From assembly GCF_021732705.1 (NCBI RefSeq), contig NZ_JAKFUM010000010.1, forward strand, positions 438,120 to 502,119: a stretch of DNA of 64,000 nucleotides. Direction: 5' to 3'. The stretch comes from Nevskia sp. Its GTDB lineage: Bacteria > Pseudomonadota > Gammaproteobacteria > Nevskiales > Nevskiaceae. The position numbers were made by a program, and so were the translations under genes. The notes beneath the pieces were generated by a model. It made no database searches and was not told where the DNA came from. It saw only the letters and a list, made by a program, of their open reading frames with translations. Positions 1-8,162 of this stretch are shown here, piece by piece (within the stretch, counting starts at the first letter, position 1; every line of letters begins with the position of its first letter).

Positions 1-1376
1 AACACCGTCGCCACCCGCTGCACGTACGCCGGGCTCGGATTCGCCGTCACCAGCTTGCGGATCAGCTGCTGCGACACGAACGGGCCCACGTTCGGGTGGT
101 TGAACAGCACGTCCAGCGCCTGACGCAGCTCCGGCAACGCCTGCTGCCCCGCTGCAATCGTCGTGTTCCCGATGATCGTCTTCGCGTTCGTGTCGTGATA
201 CTGCTGGTACGGCGCCATCGGCGTGATGCGGTCCGGATCGAGCACCGTGAACGAGAACGAATCGGTGCCGCCGCCGCCCGGGCCGAAGCCGGTGAAGACG
301 CGCGCCAGGTTCTCCACATCGGCCTGGTTGTAGGTCGGGATCGTCGCGCCCTGCGGCGTCAGCTGCGGCGTGCCATCGAGGTTCAGCCGAACCAGACCGA
401 CGGTGAACAGCTGCATGATCTCGCGGGCATAGTTCTCGTCGGATCGGATGCCGTTCGCCGGATCCGGCCGCTGGTTGCGGATCATCGACAGGTACAGCCC
501 CATCTGCGGGGTCAGCGTCACCTGTTCCAGCAGGGTGCGGTAACTGCCGAAGGCGTTGCGGGCGAGGATGTCGTAATAGTTCGCGAGACCCTTGACGTCG
601 AAATTCAGCGCGCCGAAGTTTTCCGAGACCACGAACAGTTCCGACAGCGCGAACGCCACGCGCTGGCGAAGCTGGTCAGGACCGGTGATCGACGACCGGA
701 ACCAGGCATCCATGCGGTCGGCCTGAACCAGCGCCGCCCCCCCTGCCTCCCGCTGCTGCAGGTAGGGCAGTTGCAGCGTGATCGGAGCGTTGCGCTGCTG
801 CGTCAGCCAGGGGTCGAAGCTGGTGGCGGTCGCCAGACTGTTGATCTCCGAGAGCTTCGGTCCGAACGTCGCCTGCGTCAGGAAGCGCGCCGCTTCCGCG
901 GTGCCGATCGGTCCCGCTCCGCCTCCGGTGGTTCCGCCGGTGGTTCCGCCCGTGGTCCCGCCGCCGGTCGTGCCCCCGGTGGTCGATCCCCCGGTCGTCG
1001 TGCCGCCCGTGGTCGTGCCACCCGTCGTCGTGCCGCCGGTGGTGGAGCCGCCGGTGGTGGAACCGCCGGTCGTGCTGCCGCCCGTCGTCGACCCGCCGGT
1101 GGTCGTGCCGCCGCTCGTCGAGCCGCCCGTCGATCCGCCCGTGGTCGAGCTTCCCGTCGTCGTGCCGCCGCCGGTGGATCCGCCCGACGTCGTGCCGCCC
1201 GTCGTGCCGCCCGTCGTGCCGCCACCGGTGGTCGATCCGGTCGTGCCGCCGCCGGTCGTGGTGCCGGTGGTGGAACCGCTGCCGCCGCCGATGTTCGATG
1301 TCGGGCCGCCCCCGCCGCCACACGCGGCAAGTACCGTGACCGACAACGCGACGATCCATGTCGTCCTGAGATTCAT
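1..1376 (-). CDS. DUF1800 domain lipoprotein, 3' end outside window
   Basis: Partial gene running off the left edge; 458 codons are visible. The ATG at 1374-1376 follows an AGAGG about 10 bases upstream. Residues 1-19 form a lipoprotein signal ending LAAC (Cys19 acylated), followed by a Gly run. Residues about 29-152 are an almost pure Gly/Thr/Ser tract built from GGTTT and GGSTT units. From about residue 155 the protein matches the DUF1800 family (AARFLTQATFGP near the start, then ENYAREIMQLFTVG, and near the edge ALDVLFNHPNVGPFV). DUF1800 proteins are secreted or envelope proteins of unknown activity, usually encoded next to a DUF1501 protein, which here would lie beyond the left edge. The family call is firm; function is unknown. 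The tract is probably a flexible stalk holding the domain away from the membrane (inference). Confidence 0.85.
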   Translation of the reverse strand, partial: MNLRTTWIVALSVTVLAACGGGGGPTSNIGGGSGSTTGTTTGGGTTGSTTGGGTTGGTTGGTTSGGSTGGGTTTGSSTTGGSTGGSTSGGTTTGGSTTGGSTTGGSTTGGSTTGGTTTGGTTTGGTTTGGSTTGGTTGGGTTGGTTGGTTGGGAGPIGTAEAARFLTQATFGPKLSEINSLATATSFDPWLTQQRNAPITLQLPYLQQREAGGAALVQADRMDAWFRSSITGPDQLRQRVAFALSELFVVSENFGALNFDVKGLANYYDILARNAFGSYRTLLEQVTLTPQMGLYLSMIRNQRPDPANGIRSDENYAREIMQLFTVGLVRLNLDGTPQLTPQGATIPTYNQADVENLARVFTGFGPGGGGTDSFSFTVLDPDRITPMAPYQQYHDTNAKTIIGNTTIAAGQQALPELRQALDVLFNHPNVGPFVSQQLIRKLVTANPSPAYVQRVATV

Positions 1377-1500
1377 GTACTTGGCCTCTGATGGTTGCTG
1401 GTGACGTAAGGCCAATTAGTACCGGCCGTGAGTCGCTCTCGACTTGACGAGCAGTTCAACGAGCGTTCTGGACCGACAAAGCGCCAAGCAACAGTTTTGC

Positions 1501-1522
1501 CAATGATTGTTAACAACCATTG
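1501..1522. promoter_or_regulatory. 22-bp near-palindrome, possible operator
   Basis: Two 11-base arms centred on GTTAAC, with one mismatched pair, in an AT-rich patch about 125 bp upstream of the DUF1800 start. The symmetry and AT content resemble a dimeric repressor site. The cognate regulator is unknown and no regulator gene is adjacent. Confidence 0.3.
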
Positions 1523-1661
1523 ACAGCAGCGCCGCAGAGGTGGCCGAAAAAACCGCATTTGCTACATTTAACTTTTCAAATTCAGGGGTTTGCAGATCGC
1601 TTGGCGCCTGAATCAGGCTCGCGCTCCTTTCGTCGGCCGGCTTCCTGGCCGCTGGGGAAAC

Positions 1662-1679
1662 GGGGTCCGGTAGGACCCC
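1662..1679. other. Perfect hairpin GGGGTCC-GGTA-GGACCCC
   Basis: Seven-bp perfect stem with a four-base loop, inside the DUF1800 upstream region and about 290 bp from the start codon. There is no T-run, so it is not an obvious terminator. It could be part of a structured leader or a palindromic repeat. Confidence 0.3.
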
Positions 1680-2081
1680 TCCACGTCGATCCGTGACGCC
1701 TCGTGCGGGATTGTTCAACGATAACAACAACATCTGACCGACAGCTTACACAGGACCGAGCCCGCAAATCGACCTAAATTTGACCTCGCCGGCCGCGACG
1801 CGACAAACGGCAGGCTTTTCGCGCGCGGCGCTCTTCCGTCGGCGCGCGAGACGACATGGCCCGTCCGCCTCGTCAGGAAATTTTGAACTTTCGTTATGAA
1901 TCGCCGGGGATGCGGGATTCGCTTGGCGTTTGCGAATATTTTCGCGCAGCGCGTCTCGGCGGCGTCCAACGGCGGTCGAGGCGCACCGAATGGGTGCATT
2001 CAACCCTGGTATTTCCGCTCCGGATCTGGGCCGGCATCGCAATTGATGGCTGCGGCTGACCACGAGCCGCCGCGCGCCCAC

Positions 2082-2106
2082 AAAAAAAGGCACCCGAAGG
2101 TGCCTT
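2082..2106 (-). terminator. Rho-independent terminator of the small membrane protein gene
   Basis: Stem AAGGCACC / GGTGCCTT with loop CGAA, followed on the minus strand by a run of seven T. It lies 20 bases beyond the stop codon at 2126. Confidence 0.85.
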
Positions 2107-2125
2107 CCTGCCCGCCCCAACCCGA

Positions 2126-2443
2126 TCAGTTGACGTCTTCGCCCAGCGGCCGGGTGAAGGTGTACGCCGCCGGTTCCACGACCAGCTTGCGTGCCGGATC
2201 GGCAACATTGCCGGCCAGCAGCTCGAACGGCAGGGCGGCGACGAACACGACGGTGCCGAGCACGGTCGCGACCAGGCCCAGCGGCCGCGCGACCACCAGA
2301 TCGACCGCCATCGCAGCACCGGATGGCGCACCATTGCTGCCGTTCTCGTAGCCCGGCGAGGCCGTTTCGGCGACCGCAGTGGCCGAGGCCAGCGACAATG
2401 CGACGCCGGCGAGCAGCGACAGCGTGCGGGATTGAATCGACAT
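2126..2443 (-). CDS. Small secreted or membrane protein, unknown function
   Basis: A 105-residue protein. Residues 1-25 form a signal peptide ending ATAVA. The middle (about 43-75) is hydrophobic, likely one membrane segment with the pattern DLVVARPLGL, followed by a polar tail containing KLVVEPAAYTF and RPLGED. Similar short proteins in pseudomonads and relatives are often loosely named multidrug transporter, but nothing here supports transport. A GAGGG lies about 8 bases before the ATG, and a strong terminator follows the gene. It is divergent from trmL across a 122-bp gap. Real gene with good confidence; role unknown. Confidence 0.75.
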   Translation of the reverse strand: MSIQSRTLSLLAGVALSLASATAVAETASPGYENGSNGAPSGAAMAVDLVVARPLGLVATVLGTVVFVAALPFELLAGNVADPARKLVVEPAAYTFTRPLGEDVN

Positions 2444-2462
2444 GGCACCCTCGAAATGATTG

Positions 2463-2477
2463 AAAACGCGACGTTTT
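2463..2477. promoter_or_regulatory. AAAACG-CGA-CGTTTT inverted repeat between divergent genes
   Basis: A perfect six-bp inverted repeat in the 122-bp divergent gap between the small membrane protein gene and trmL. Its position suits a shared operator or overlapping promoter elements. No regulator is identified. Confidence 0.25.
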
Positions 2478-2565
2478 GCAGACTAGGCGGGGGCTACTGC
2501 CCTGTCAACCGAGCCGCGCTCGCGGACACTGGCGCCGCGCATCGCCCCGGGCGAGGGCGTCATCG

Positions 2566-3051
2566 ATGATCCAGGTGGCGCTGTATCAGCCGGAGATTCC
2601 GCCGAACACCGGCAACGCCATTCGCCTGTGCGCGAACACCGGCGCCGCCTTGCATCTGGTCAGGCCGCTGGGCTTCGCACTCGATGACGCCAAGCTCCGC
2701 CGCGCCGGGCTCGACTATCACGAGTACACGCGTCTGACCGTGCATGACGATCTCGCCGCCCTGCGCGCGGCGACCGGCAACGCCCGCTGGTTCGCGTTCA
2801 CCACCCGCGCCACGCGGCGCTTCGATGCCGTGGCCTACCAGCCGGGCGACGTGCTGCTGTTCGGCCCGGAAACCCGCGGCTTGCCCGCCGACGTGCTTGA
2901 CACGCTGCCGCCGGAGCAGCGGCTGTATCTGCCGCAGCAGCCCGCCGCGCGCAGCCTGAATCTGTCGAACGCGGTGGCCGTGGCGGTCTACGAGGCATGG
3001 CGGCAACTGGGCTACGCCGGTGCCCGCGAGCAGGGGCCGGTCGCTTCCTGA
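2566..3051 (+). CDS. trmL: tRNA (cytidine(34)-2'-O)-methyltransferase
   Basis: SPOUT-class methyltransferase that 2'-O-methylates the wobble base of tRNA-Leu isoacceptors using SAM, in the cytoplasm. At 161 aa it matches the usual family length. Visible motifs are PEIPPNTGNAIRLCANTG near the N-terminus, the knot motif LFGPETRGLP around residues 103-112, and the C-terminal SLNLSNAVAVAVYEAW. The ATG at 2566 is chosen because the protein then begins MIQVALYQPEIPP, as in homologues, with GAGGG about 10 bases before it; an upstream in-frame ATG would add about 30 unrelated basic residues. It is a stand-alone gene, convergent with the broken methyltransferase downstream. Confidence 0.93.
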   Translation: MIQVALYQPEIPPNTGNAIRLCANTGAALHLVRPLGFALDDAKLRRAGLDYHEYTRLTVHDDLAALRAATGNARWFAFTTRATRRFDAVAYQPGDVLLFGPETRGLPADVLDTLPPEQRLYLPQQPAARSLNLSNAVAVAVYEAWRQLGYAGAREQGPVAS

Positions 3052-3060
3052 GGCAGTGCC

Positions 3061-3078
3061 GAATTCGGGTCCGAATTC
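3061..3078. other. Perfect inverted repeat GAATTCGG-GT-CCGAATTC
   Basis: Eight-bp perfect arms with a two-base centre, placed 10 bp after the trmL stop and 35 bp before the convergent methyltransferase stop. It may act as a bidirectional transcription stop, but there is no clear T-run. Confidence 0.35.
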
Positions 3079-3112
3079 AGAGCCGTGCGACACAGGCGAA
3101 CTGCAGATAGCG

Positions 3113-3718
3113 CTAGTCCTCGCGACGCCCGAACGACAGCGCGTTCAGCACGCGGAAATGGCGGTTGAACGTCGGGTTGATGCCTTCGATGCGCGCGAGC
3201 CGGTAGCCGGTCTCGGCGAACAGTCGCTCGATGCTCTTCTTGGTGAAGAAGCGCAGGTGGGTGCGATCGAAGATGCCGTCGTCCAGCGCCGGAAAATCGC
3301 GATCGCGCAGGATCGTCCGCACCGCCGGGTAATAGCGGATGTTCGGGATCGATGCGACCACCGTCGCAGCCGGTGCGAGCTTCGCTTTCAGTCGACGCAG
3401 GAAGGTCCACGGATCGACCAGATGTTCGAGCACGTCGTTGCAGGTGACGAGATCGAAGTAGTTGTCCGGCACCGTCAGGATCAGCTCGGTGGCGTCGCCG
3501 ACCAGCACCTTGTCCAGCACCCGCGCGGCCCTGGCCGCGGTCTCGACGTTGTATTCGAGGCCTCAGACCTCGGCCCTGAACTGCTGCTTCATCGCGTGAC
3601 CGAAGGCACCGCCGGCACAGCCGCCCTCCAGCACGCGGGACGCCGCTTTCGGCAGGAACGGCATCATGTCCGAGCGCGGATTGCGGTCGTACCACTTCAG
3701 GTCGGCAAGGTCGTTCAT
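3113..3718 (-). pseudogene. SAM-dependent methyltransferase interrupted by one in-frame TGA
   Basis: Reads as one continuous class I methyltransferase of 201 codons starting MNDLADLKWYDRNPRSDM, broken only by a TGA at 3563-3565. The residue expected there is Trp (the context FRAEV-stop-GLEYN resembles the usual AEVWGIE), so a single TGG to TGA change explains the break. Both halves are in the same frame and keep good codon use: SAM motif I VLEGGCAGGAFG upstream, LVTCNDVLEHLVDPWTFLR and FDRTHLRFFTKKS downstream. It lies in a glycan gene cluster, so the substrate was probably a sugar. It could also be a sequencing error, or still be expressed through readthrough or internal initiation. Confidence 0.8.
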
Positions 3719-3761
3719 CGGCGACAGGACTCCGGTGGCGACCGTGGCCGGAACGGCACGG

Positions 3762-4889
3762 TCAGGGCTGCAACGCCCGCTGCGTGGCCTCGAGAAAGCC
3801 ATGGCCGAACTTGCGGCACGGCTCCAGATGCGCGCCTTCCGCCCATTCGTTCCAGGCGTTGATGAAGACCAGGCGCTCGCCCGGCGGCTGCTCGCGGCGC
3901 GCCTGTTCGACGATCCGGCGCAGCCAGTCCTCGTAGGCGGCCGGCGTGTTGTTGATGAAGATCTTGGCGCGACCCTGCGGCCGGCGCGAGCTGTTGTCCC
4001 AGCCCGGCACCACGCCGCGATAGCGTCGATACGCGACCGACGGCCGCTTCATCGCCGCATCGACGAGCGCCGAGTACTCGAACACCGAGTTCTCGGCCTT
4101 GCCGCGCGCCAGCAGCCCGAGCCGCGACATCAGCCGGCGCACGGTGTGGCTGCGCAGCGGGCTGCCCTGCCACCAGGCATCGATCTTCAGATCGCCGCCC
4201 GGTGGAAATTCGATCGCGGCATCGCAGCCGTAATCGGCCGGCACCAGATCGTCCCTGAAGCTCTGCACGCAGGCGAGGTACAGGCCATCGAGCCCGTTGG
4301 CCTTCGCCACCTCGCGCCAGCGCTGCGTCGCGGCGCGGGCATCCGGCAGATGCTCGATGCGGTAGACGAGGAACAGCGGCCGGTTGTCGATGCGGATGTA
4401 GCGCGGATCGTGAAACGCCGGCAGCAGTTCCTCGAGCATGCGCTGCGGGTCTTCCGGCGCGTACTTCTGCTCCATCAGCAGATCGTGATGCTTGCCGTCC
4501 CAATTGCGGCCCCAGCTTTCATTGGCCCAGGCGAGGCAGAACGGGAAGTCCGGCTTGCCGCTGGCCAGCACTTCGTTGAACGGCCGTTCGAGGATGCGGC
4601 GGCCGGAAAACCAGTAGTGGTAGTAGCAGAAGCCGTGAATGCCGTAGCGCCGCGCGAGTGCGGCCTGTTCCTCGCGCACCTCCGGCAGCCGCAGATCGTA
4701 GAAGCCGAGGTCGGTCGGCAGCTGCGGCTGGTAATGGCCGGGAAACTGCGACCGCGCCTTGGTGACGTTGGTCCACTCGGTGAAACCCTTGCCCCACCAG
4801 GCATCGTTCTCCGGCACCGGATGGAACTGCGGCAGATAGAACGCGATGGCGCGCACGGCGTCGGCAGCATCGGACGGCAAGGACGACAT
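3762..4889 (-). CDS. WbsX-like glycan biosynthesis protein (GH99-like domain)
   Basis: A 375-aa protein of the Glyco_tran_WbsX family, found in O-antigen and capsule clusters and related in fold to family 99 glycoside hydrolases. Motifs visible: IAFYLPQFHPVPENDAWWG at residues 14-32, GFTEWTNV, GIHGFCYYHYWFSGRRIL, LAWANESWGRNWDG and, near the C-terminus, FINAWNEWAEGAHLEP. There is no signal peptide, so it acts in the cytoplasm. It sits 43 bp upstream of the broken methyltransferase on the same strand and 90 bp downstream of a GT9 gene, probably one transcription unit. Whether it transfers or trims sugars is not established. Confidence 0.85.
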   Translation of the reverse strand: MSSLPSDAADAVRAIAFYLPQFHPVPENDAWWGKGFTEWTNVTKARSQFPGHYQPQLPTDLGFYDLRLPEVREEQAALARRYGIHGFCYYHYWFSGRRILERPFNEVLASGKPDFPFCLAWANESWGRNWDGKHHDLLMEQKYAPEDPQRMLEELLPAFHDPRYIRIDNRPLFLVYRIEHLPDARAATQRWREVAKANGLDGLYLACVQSFRDDLVPADYGCDAAIEFPPGGDLKIDAWWQGSPLRSHTVRRLMSRLGLLARGKAENSVFEYSALVDAAMKRPSVAYRRYRGVVPGWDNSSRRPQGRAKIFINNTPAAYEDWLRRIVEQARREQPPGERLVFINAWNEWAEGAHLEPCRKFGHGFLEATQRALQP

Positions 4890-4979
4890 GGGTGCAGGCG
4901 ACTCCGGTACGAACCGCAGGCTCAGGCGGCAGGCATCAGAGTGTCACGCGGCACCGAGCAGCGGCAACGCGCCGTCGGG

Positions 4980-6113
4980 TCATCCGTGCGCGTGCACCGC
5001 CGCCAGCACCCGCGCCGGCGGCAGCGCATCGAGGCAGTCCGAGCCGCTGTCCAGCCGCCGCTCGCAGCCTTCCTGCAAGCACGGAATGCAGTCCGGGTAG
5101 CGCCCCGCCGTGCCCTGCAGCAGCGTGACATTGCCGAGCGACTGCCGTGCCGCCGTGCGCTGCCACGGGCTGGCGGCATCGCTGGCACAACCCTGCGGCC
5201 ACGGCCCCCAGACCACCGGATCGGATGGCCCGAACAGTGCCACGGTCGGCGTGCCGCAGGCGGCGGCGAGATGCGTCACCGAGGTATCCGGTCCGATGAA
5301 CACCTGTGCGGCTTCGAGCAGCGGCGTCAGTTCGGCCAGGCTCAGACGGCCGGCCAGATCGATCACGTCCGCATCGGCCGCAAACGGCGACAGCAGCTCC
5401 GCGACGAAGGCGCGTTCCGCCGCCGCCGGACCGCCGGTGACGCAGACACGCAGGTCGCGCGCGCGCAAGCCGGCGATCAGCGCGCGCCAGCCGGCCTGCG
5501 TCCAGCCCTTGTAGCGGAACATCGCCATCGGATGCACCACGGCATAGCGACGCGCGTCCCAGCCACTGCCGAGCGCGGCATCGAGGCGATCCAGCAGCGC
5601 CGGACGCGGCGGCACCAGCACCGGCACCCGCGGTATGCCGAGCGCATCGGCCAGCGCCAGATAGCGCACCACCGCATGCTGCGCGGCCTCGGGCGTCGCG
5701 GTGCGGCCGATCAGCAGCCGCTTCCACGTACGGCCGGGCTCGTTCGACGGCGGCAGCAGGCCGGCCGTACGACGCCCGCACCAGCGCGCGACGCCATGTG
5801 CGCGGTCGCTGGTCTGGGTCGCGATCGCGAGGTCGTAGGCACGAAACAGCGGCAGCAGCGTGCGCCGCCATTCCGGGCCGCGTGCCGGCAAGGCCATGAC
5901 CCGGGCCAGATCGGGATTGCCAGCGAGCACGGCGGCGGTCTCGGCAAACACCAGCGCCTCGATCTGGGCCTGCGGCCACGCAGTCTTCAGGCTGCGGATC
6001 AAGGCCGTTGCCAGCAGCACGTCGCCGATGCGGCGCAGGCAGACCACGAGCACGCGCCGCGGCGGGGCGACGGCAGGGCGGGCGGCGGGACGGACAGCAG
6101 CAGGCAGGGACAT
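4980..6113 (-). CDS. Glycosyltransferase family 9 (heptosyltransferase-like)
   Basis: A 377-aa GT-B fold enzyme of the ADP-heptose:LPS heptosyltransferase family. The N-terminus has RRVLVVCLRRIGDVLLATAL (residues about 19-38), the usual first-strand motif; the C-terminal half has VVHPMAMFRYKGW, VCVTGGPA, LAGRLSLAELTPLLEAA and VFIGPDTSVTHLAAACGTPT, which form the donor site. It likely transfers a heptose or related sugar in LPS core assembly at the inner membrane. It is divergently transcribed from the GT2 gene at 6166 and is the first gene of a minus-strand unit with the WbsX-like gene. Exact donor and acceptor cannot be read from sequence. Confidence 0.88.
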   Translation of the reverse strand: MSLPAAVRPAARPAVAPPRRVLVVCLRRIGDVLLATALIRSLKTAWPQAQIEALVFAETAAVLAGNPDLARVMALPARGPEWRRTLLPLFRAYDLAIATQTSDRAHGVARWCGRRTAGLLPPSNEPGRTWKRLLIGRTATPEAAQHAVVRYLALADALGIPRVPVLVPPRPALLDRLDAALGSGWDARRYAVVHPMAMFRYKGWTQAGWRALIAGLRARDLRVCVTGGPAAAERAFVAELLSPFAADADVIDLAGRLSLAELTPLLEAAQVFIGPDTSVTHLAAACGTPTVALFGPSDPVVWGPWPQGCASDAASPWQRTAARQSLGNVTLLQGTAGRYPDCIPCLQEGCERRLDSGSDCLDALPPARVLAAVHAHG

Positions 6114-6128
6114 CGCGAAGGGGCACGT

Positions 6129-6134
6129 TATGAT
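6129..6134 (+). promoter_or_regulatory. Candidate -10 box (TATGAT) for the GT2 gene
   Basis: TATGAT lies 32 bp before the ATG at 6166, inside the 52-bp divergent gap. The alternative start at 6130 would overlap it. No convincing -35 element is visible. Confidence 0.35.
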
Positions 6135-6165
6135 CGCGACCAGAATAACGTCCTCCCGAGCAGCG

Positions 6166-7101
6166 ATGGCCAGCCCCGCTTCGAACGTCCCGTCGAAGGT
6201 CTCGTCGACTGACCCGACGTCGTGCGCGCCGCGCTTCGAGACGCTGACCGTGATCCTGGTCAGCTACAACAGCCGCGACATCCTCAGGCAGACGGCGCCG
6301 CCGCTGCGCGACCTCGCGCACGTCGTCATCGTCGACAACGCCAGTGACGATGACACCGTGGCGGTGGCGCAAGCGCTGCTGCCGAATTCGACGGTCCATG
6401 CCTCGCCGGTCAATCTCGGCTTCGGCCGCGCCAACAATGTCGCGCTCGAACAGGCAACCACGCCGTTCGCGCTGCTGCTGAATCCCGATTGCCGCTTCGA
6501 CCCGGCCATGGTCCAGCGCCTGCTCGATGCCGCCGCGCGCTACCCGAACGCCGCGATCCTGGCCCCATGCCTGCACGATGCCCGCGGCAAGGCGCAGGTC
6601 GCGTACGACGGGCCGTTCTGGCAGCGCGGCGGGCCGCCGTACCTCGAGCCAAGCGGTGACCTGTGCGCCGATTTCCTGCCCGGTGCGGCCCTGCTGCTGC
6701 GGCTGGAACGGTTCCGCGACGTCGGCTACTTCGATCCGGCGATCTTCATGTACTACGAGGACGACGACCTGTGCCTGCGCCTGCGCCGCGCGGGCCACGC
6801 ACTGGTGCTGGTGCAAGACGCCACCCTCGAGCACCTCGTCGGCCAGTCGTCGCGCCGCACCCTGCGCCTGCTGCACCGCAAGTACTTCCACGAGATGGCG
6901 TCGCGCCTGTATGTCTGGAGCAAGTACCGTGGCCGGGCGCCGGCGCTGAAACTGGCGGCGAAGCTCGCGCTGACCAACCTGCTCAAGCTGCCGCTGTTCG
7001 CGCTGACCTTCAACGGCCACATGACCGTGCGCTCGCTCGGCCGCGTGCAGGCGGCACTCAAGGCATTCGTACAGATCAAGCCGCGGGGCGATGCGGCATG
7101 A
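6166..7101 (+). CDS. Glycosyltransferase family 2
   Basis: A 311-aa GT-A enzyme. The N-terminal donor-binding region reads TVILVSYNSRDIL, then VDNASDDDT and NLGFGRANNVAL; NPDCRFDP carries the metal-binding DxD-like site, and DFLPGAALLLR and YYEDDDLCLRLRRAGH match rhamnosyl- or galactosyl-type GT2 enzymes of O-antigen and core pathways. The start is placed at 6166, after which the protein is family-like; an in-frame ATG at 6130 with AAGGGG upstream would add 12 residues. Its stop overlaps the next start by ATGA, showing coupling to the GT4 gene. The sugar specificity is unknown. Confidence 0.88.
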   Translation: MASPASNVPSKVSSTDPTSCAPRFETLTVILVSYNSRDILRQTAPPLRDLAHVVIVDNASDDDTVAVAQALLPNSTVHASPVNLGFGRANNVALEQATTPFALLLNPDCRFDPAMVQRLLDAAARYPNAAILAPCLHDARGKAQVAYDGPFWQRGGPPYLEPSGDLCADFLPGAALLLRLERFRDVGYFDPAIFMYYEDDDLCLRLRRAGHALVLVQDATLEHLVGQSSRRTLRLLHRKYFHEMASRLYVWSKYRGRAPALKLAAKLALTNLLKLPLFALTFNGHMTVRSLGRVQAALKAFVQIKPRGDAA

Positions 7102-8162
7102 AGGTCGCCATCGTCCACTACCAGTTCAAGCGCGGTGGCGGCATGGAGTCCTACCTCGCCGATCTGGTTCGCGGCTTTCGCGCGGCGGGCGATGCGGTGG
7201 ATGTCTGGGCGCGCGAGGTCGATGCCGATTTCGCGCGCGAACTCGGCGCCAGCGCTTTCCGCCTGCTGCCGATCCCGCTGCCGCGCGCATTCCGCAACCG
7301 CGTGTTCGCGTCGCGCATCGAGAAACTCGAACTGACCGATCGCTATGATCTGGTGATTGCCCTGTCGCGCACGCGCGGCCACCACGTGGCGATCAACGGC
7401 GGCACGCATCCGGGTTTTGCCGAAGCGACGAACCGGCCGGACAGCGCCCATGACCGGCGCGAGACCCGGCTGGAACGCAGCATGCTCGGCTGCGCGCAGG
7501 CGGTCGTCGCCCATTCCGGCACCCTCGCCGCGCAGATCCGCCGTTTCTATCCGGACGCGGCGGCGCGCGTGAACGTGCTGTATCCGCCGATCGACACCAC
7601 CCGCTTCCATCCGCTGGATGAAGCTGCCCGCAGCCGCGCGCGGCAGGCGCTCGGACTGGCGCGCGACGACCTCGCGTTCGTGTTTCCATCGATGGATCAC
7701 GCGCGCAAGGGGCTTTCGCCGCTGCTGGAAGCATTTCGCGAACTGGACGACCCCCGCGCCCGCCTGCTGGTGGCCGGACGCAGCGCCCGCGCCGCGTTGC
7801 CGCCGCGGGTCACCGTGCTCGGCTACGTGCAGGACATGCCGGCGCTGTATGCCGCGGCAGACTGGACGGTGCTGCCGTCGCGCTACGAGCCGTTCGGCCT
7901 GGTCATCGCCGAATCGCTGGCCTGCGGCACGCCGGCGATCATCAGCCGCGAGGCTGGCGTGGCCGAGCTGATGGCGCCCGACGACGGCCTGCTGCTTGAT
8001 GCGATCACGCCGGACGCGATCCTCGCCGCGCTGCGCCAGGCCTGCGCCGCGCCGCGCCAGCCCGTGGCGGATTTCGCCGAGCGTCACGGGCTGACGCTGG
8101 CTGCGCACATCGATGGCTTGAAGCGCTGCGTCAGTGCGGTGCGGCGAGCAGTTTCAGGCTGA
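7098..8162 (+). CDS. Glycosyltransferase family 4 (WaaG-like)
   Basis: A 354-aa GT-B enzyme. It begins MKVAIVHYQFKRGGGMESY, with the glycine-rich acceptor loop of retaining GT4 transferases, and has the C-terminal donor motif SRYEPFGLVIAESLACGTP with the conserved E-x7-E. The arrangement resembles the LPS core glucosyltransferase WaaG. It overlaps the GT2 gene by four bases (ATGA), so the pair is translationally coupled. Its 3' end overlaps the convergent GT9 gene by 32 bp. It probably adds a hexose to LPS core heptose on the cytoplasmic face of the inner membrane (inference). Confidence 0.88.
   Translation: MKVAIVHYQFKRGGGMESYLADLVRGFRAAGDAVDVWAREVDADFARELGASAFRLLPIPLPRAFRNRVFASRIEKLELTDRYDLVIALSRTRGHHVAINGGTHPGFAEATNRPDSAHDRRETRLERSMLGCAQAVVAHSGTLAAQIRRFYPDAAARVNVLYPPIDTTRFHPLDEAARSRARQALGLARDDLAFVFPSMDHARKGLSPLLEAFRELDDPRARLLVAGRSARAALPPRVTVLGYVQDMPALYAAADWTVLPSRYEPFGLVIAESLACGTPAIISREAGVAELMAPDDGLLLDAITPDAILAALRQACAAPRQPVADFAERHGLTLAAHIDGLKRCVSAVRRAVSG

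Larger units (their letters stand above)
1377..2081. other. Long non-coding stretch upstream of the DUF1800 gene
   Basis: About 700 bp without a credible gene: the open frames here have poor composition and no ribosome-binding sites. It contains a 22-bp near-palindrome at 1501-1522, a perfect 7-bp hairpin at 1662-1679 and a GC-rich inverted repeat around 1818-1850. The AT-rich patch at 1490-1590 is the likeliest place for the DUF1800 promoter. I found no known riboswitch consensus in it. Confidence 0.5.

Noticed and set aside
96-1404. Long plus-strand open frames opposite the DUF1800 gene
   Set aside because: They are the antisense of the Gly/Thr/Ser tract, giving Pro/Val- or Arg-rich proteins; the minus-strand frame has a lipoprotein signal and a recognised domain.
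1640-1720. Possible riboswitch in the DUF1800 leader
   Set aside because: Compared by eye with c-di-GMP-I, cobalamin, SAH, glycine and TPP consensus elements; none fits, so only the hairpin is reported.
3666-6212. 848-codon plus-strand frame across the glycan genes
   Set aside because: Arg/Gln-rich antisense shadow of the WbsX-like and GT9 genes, without recognisable domains.
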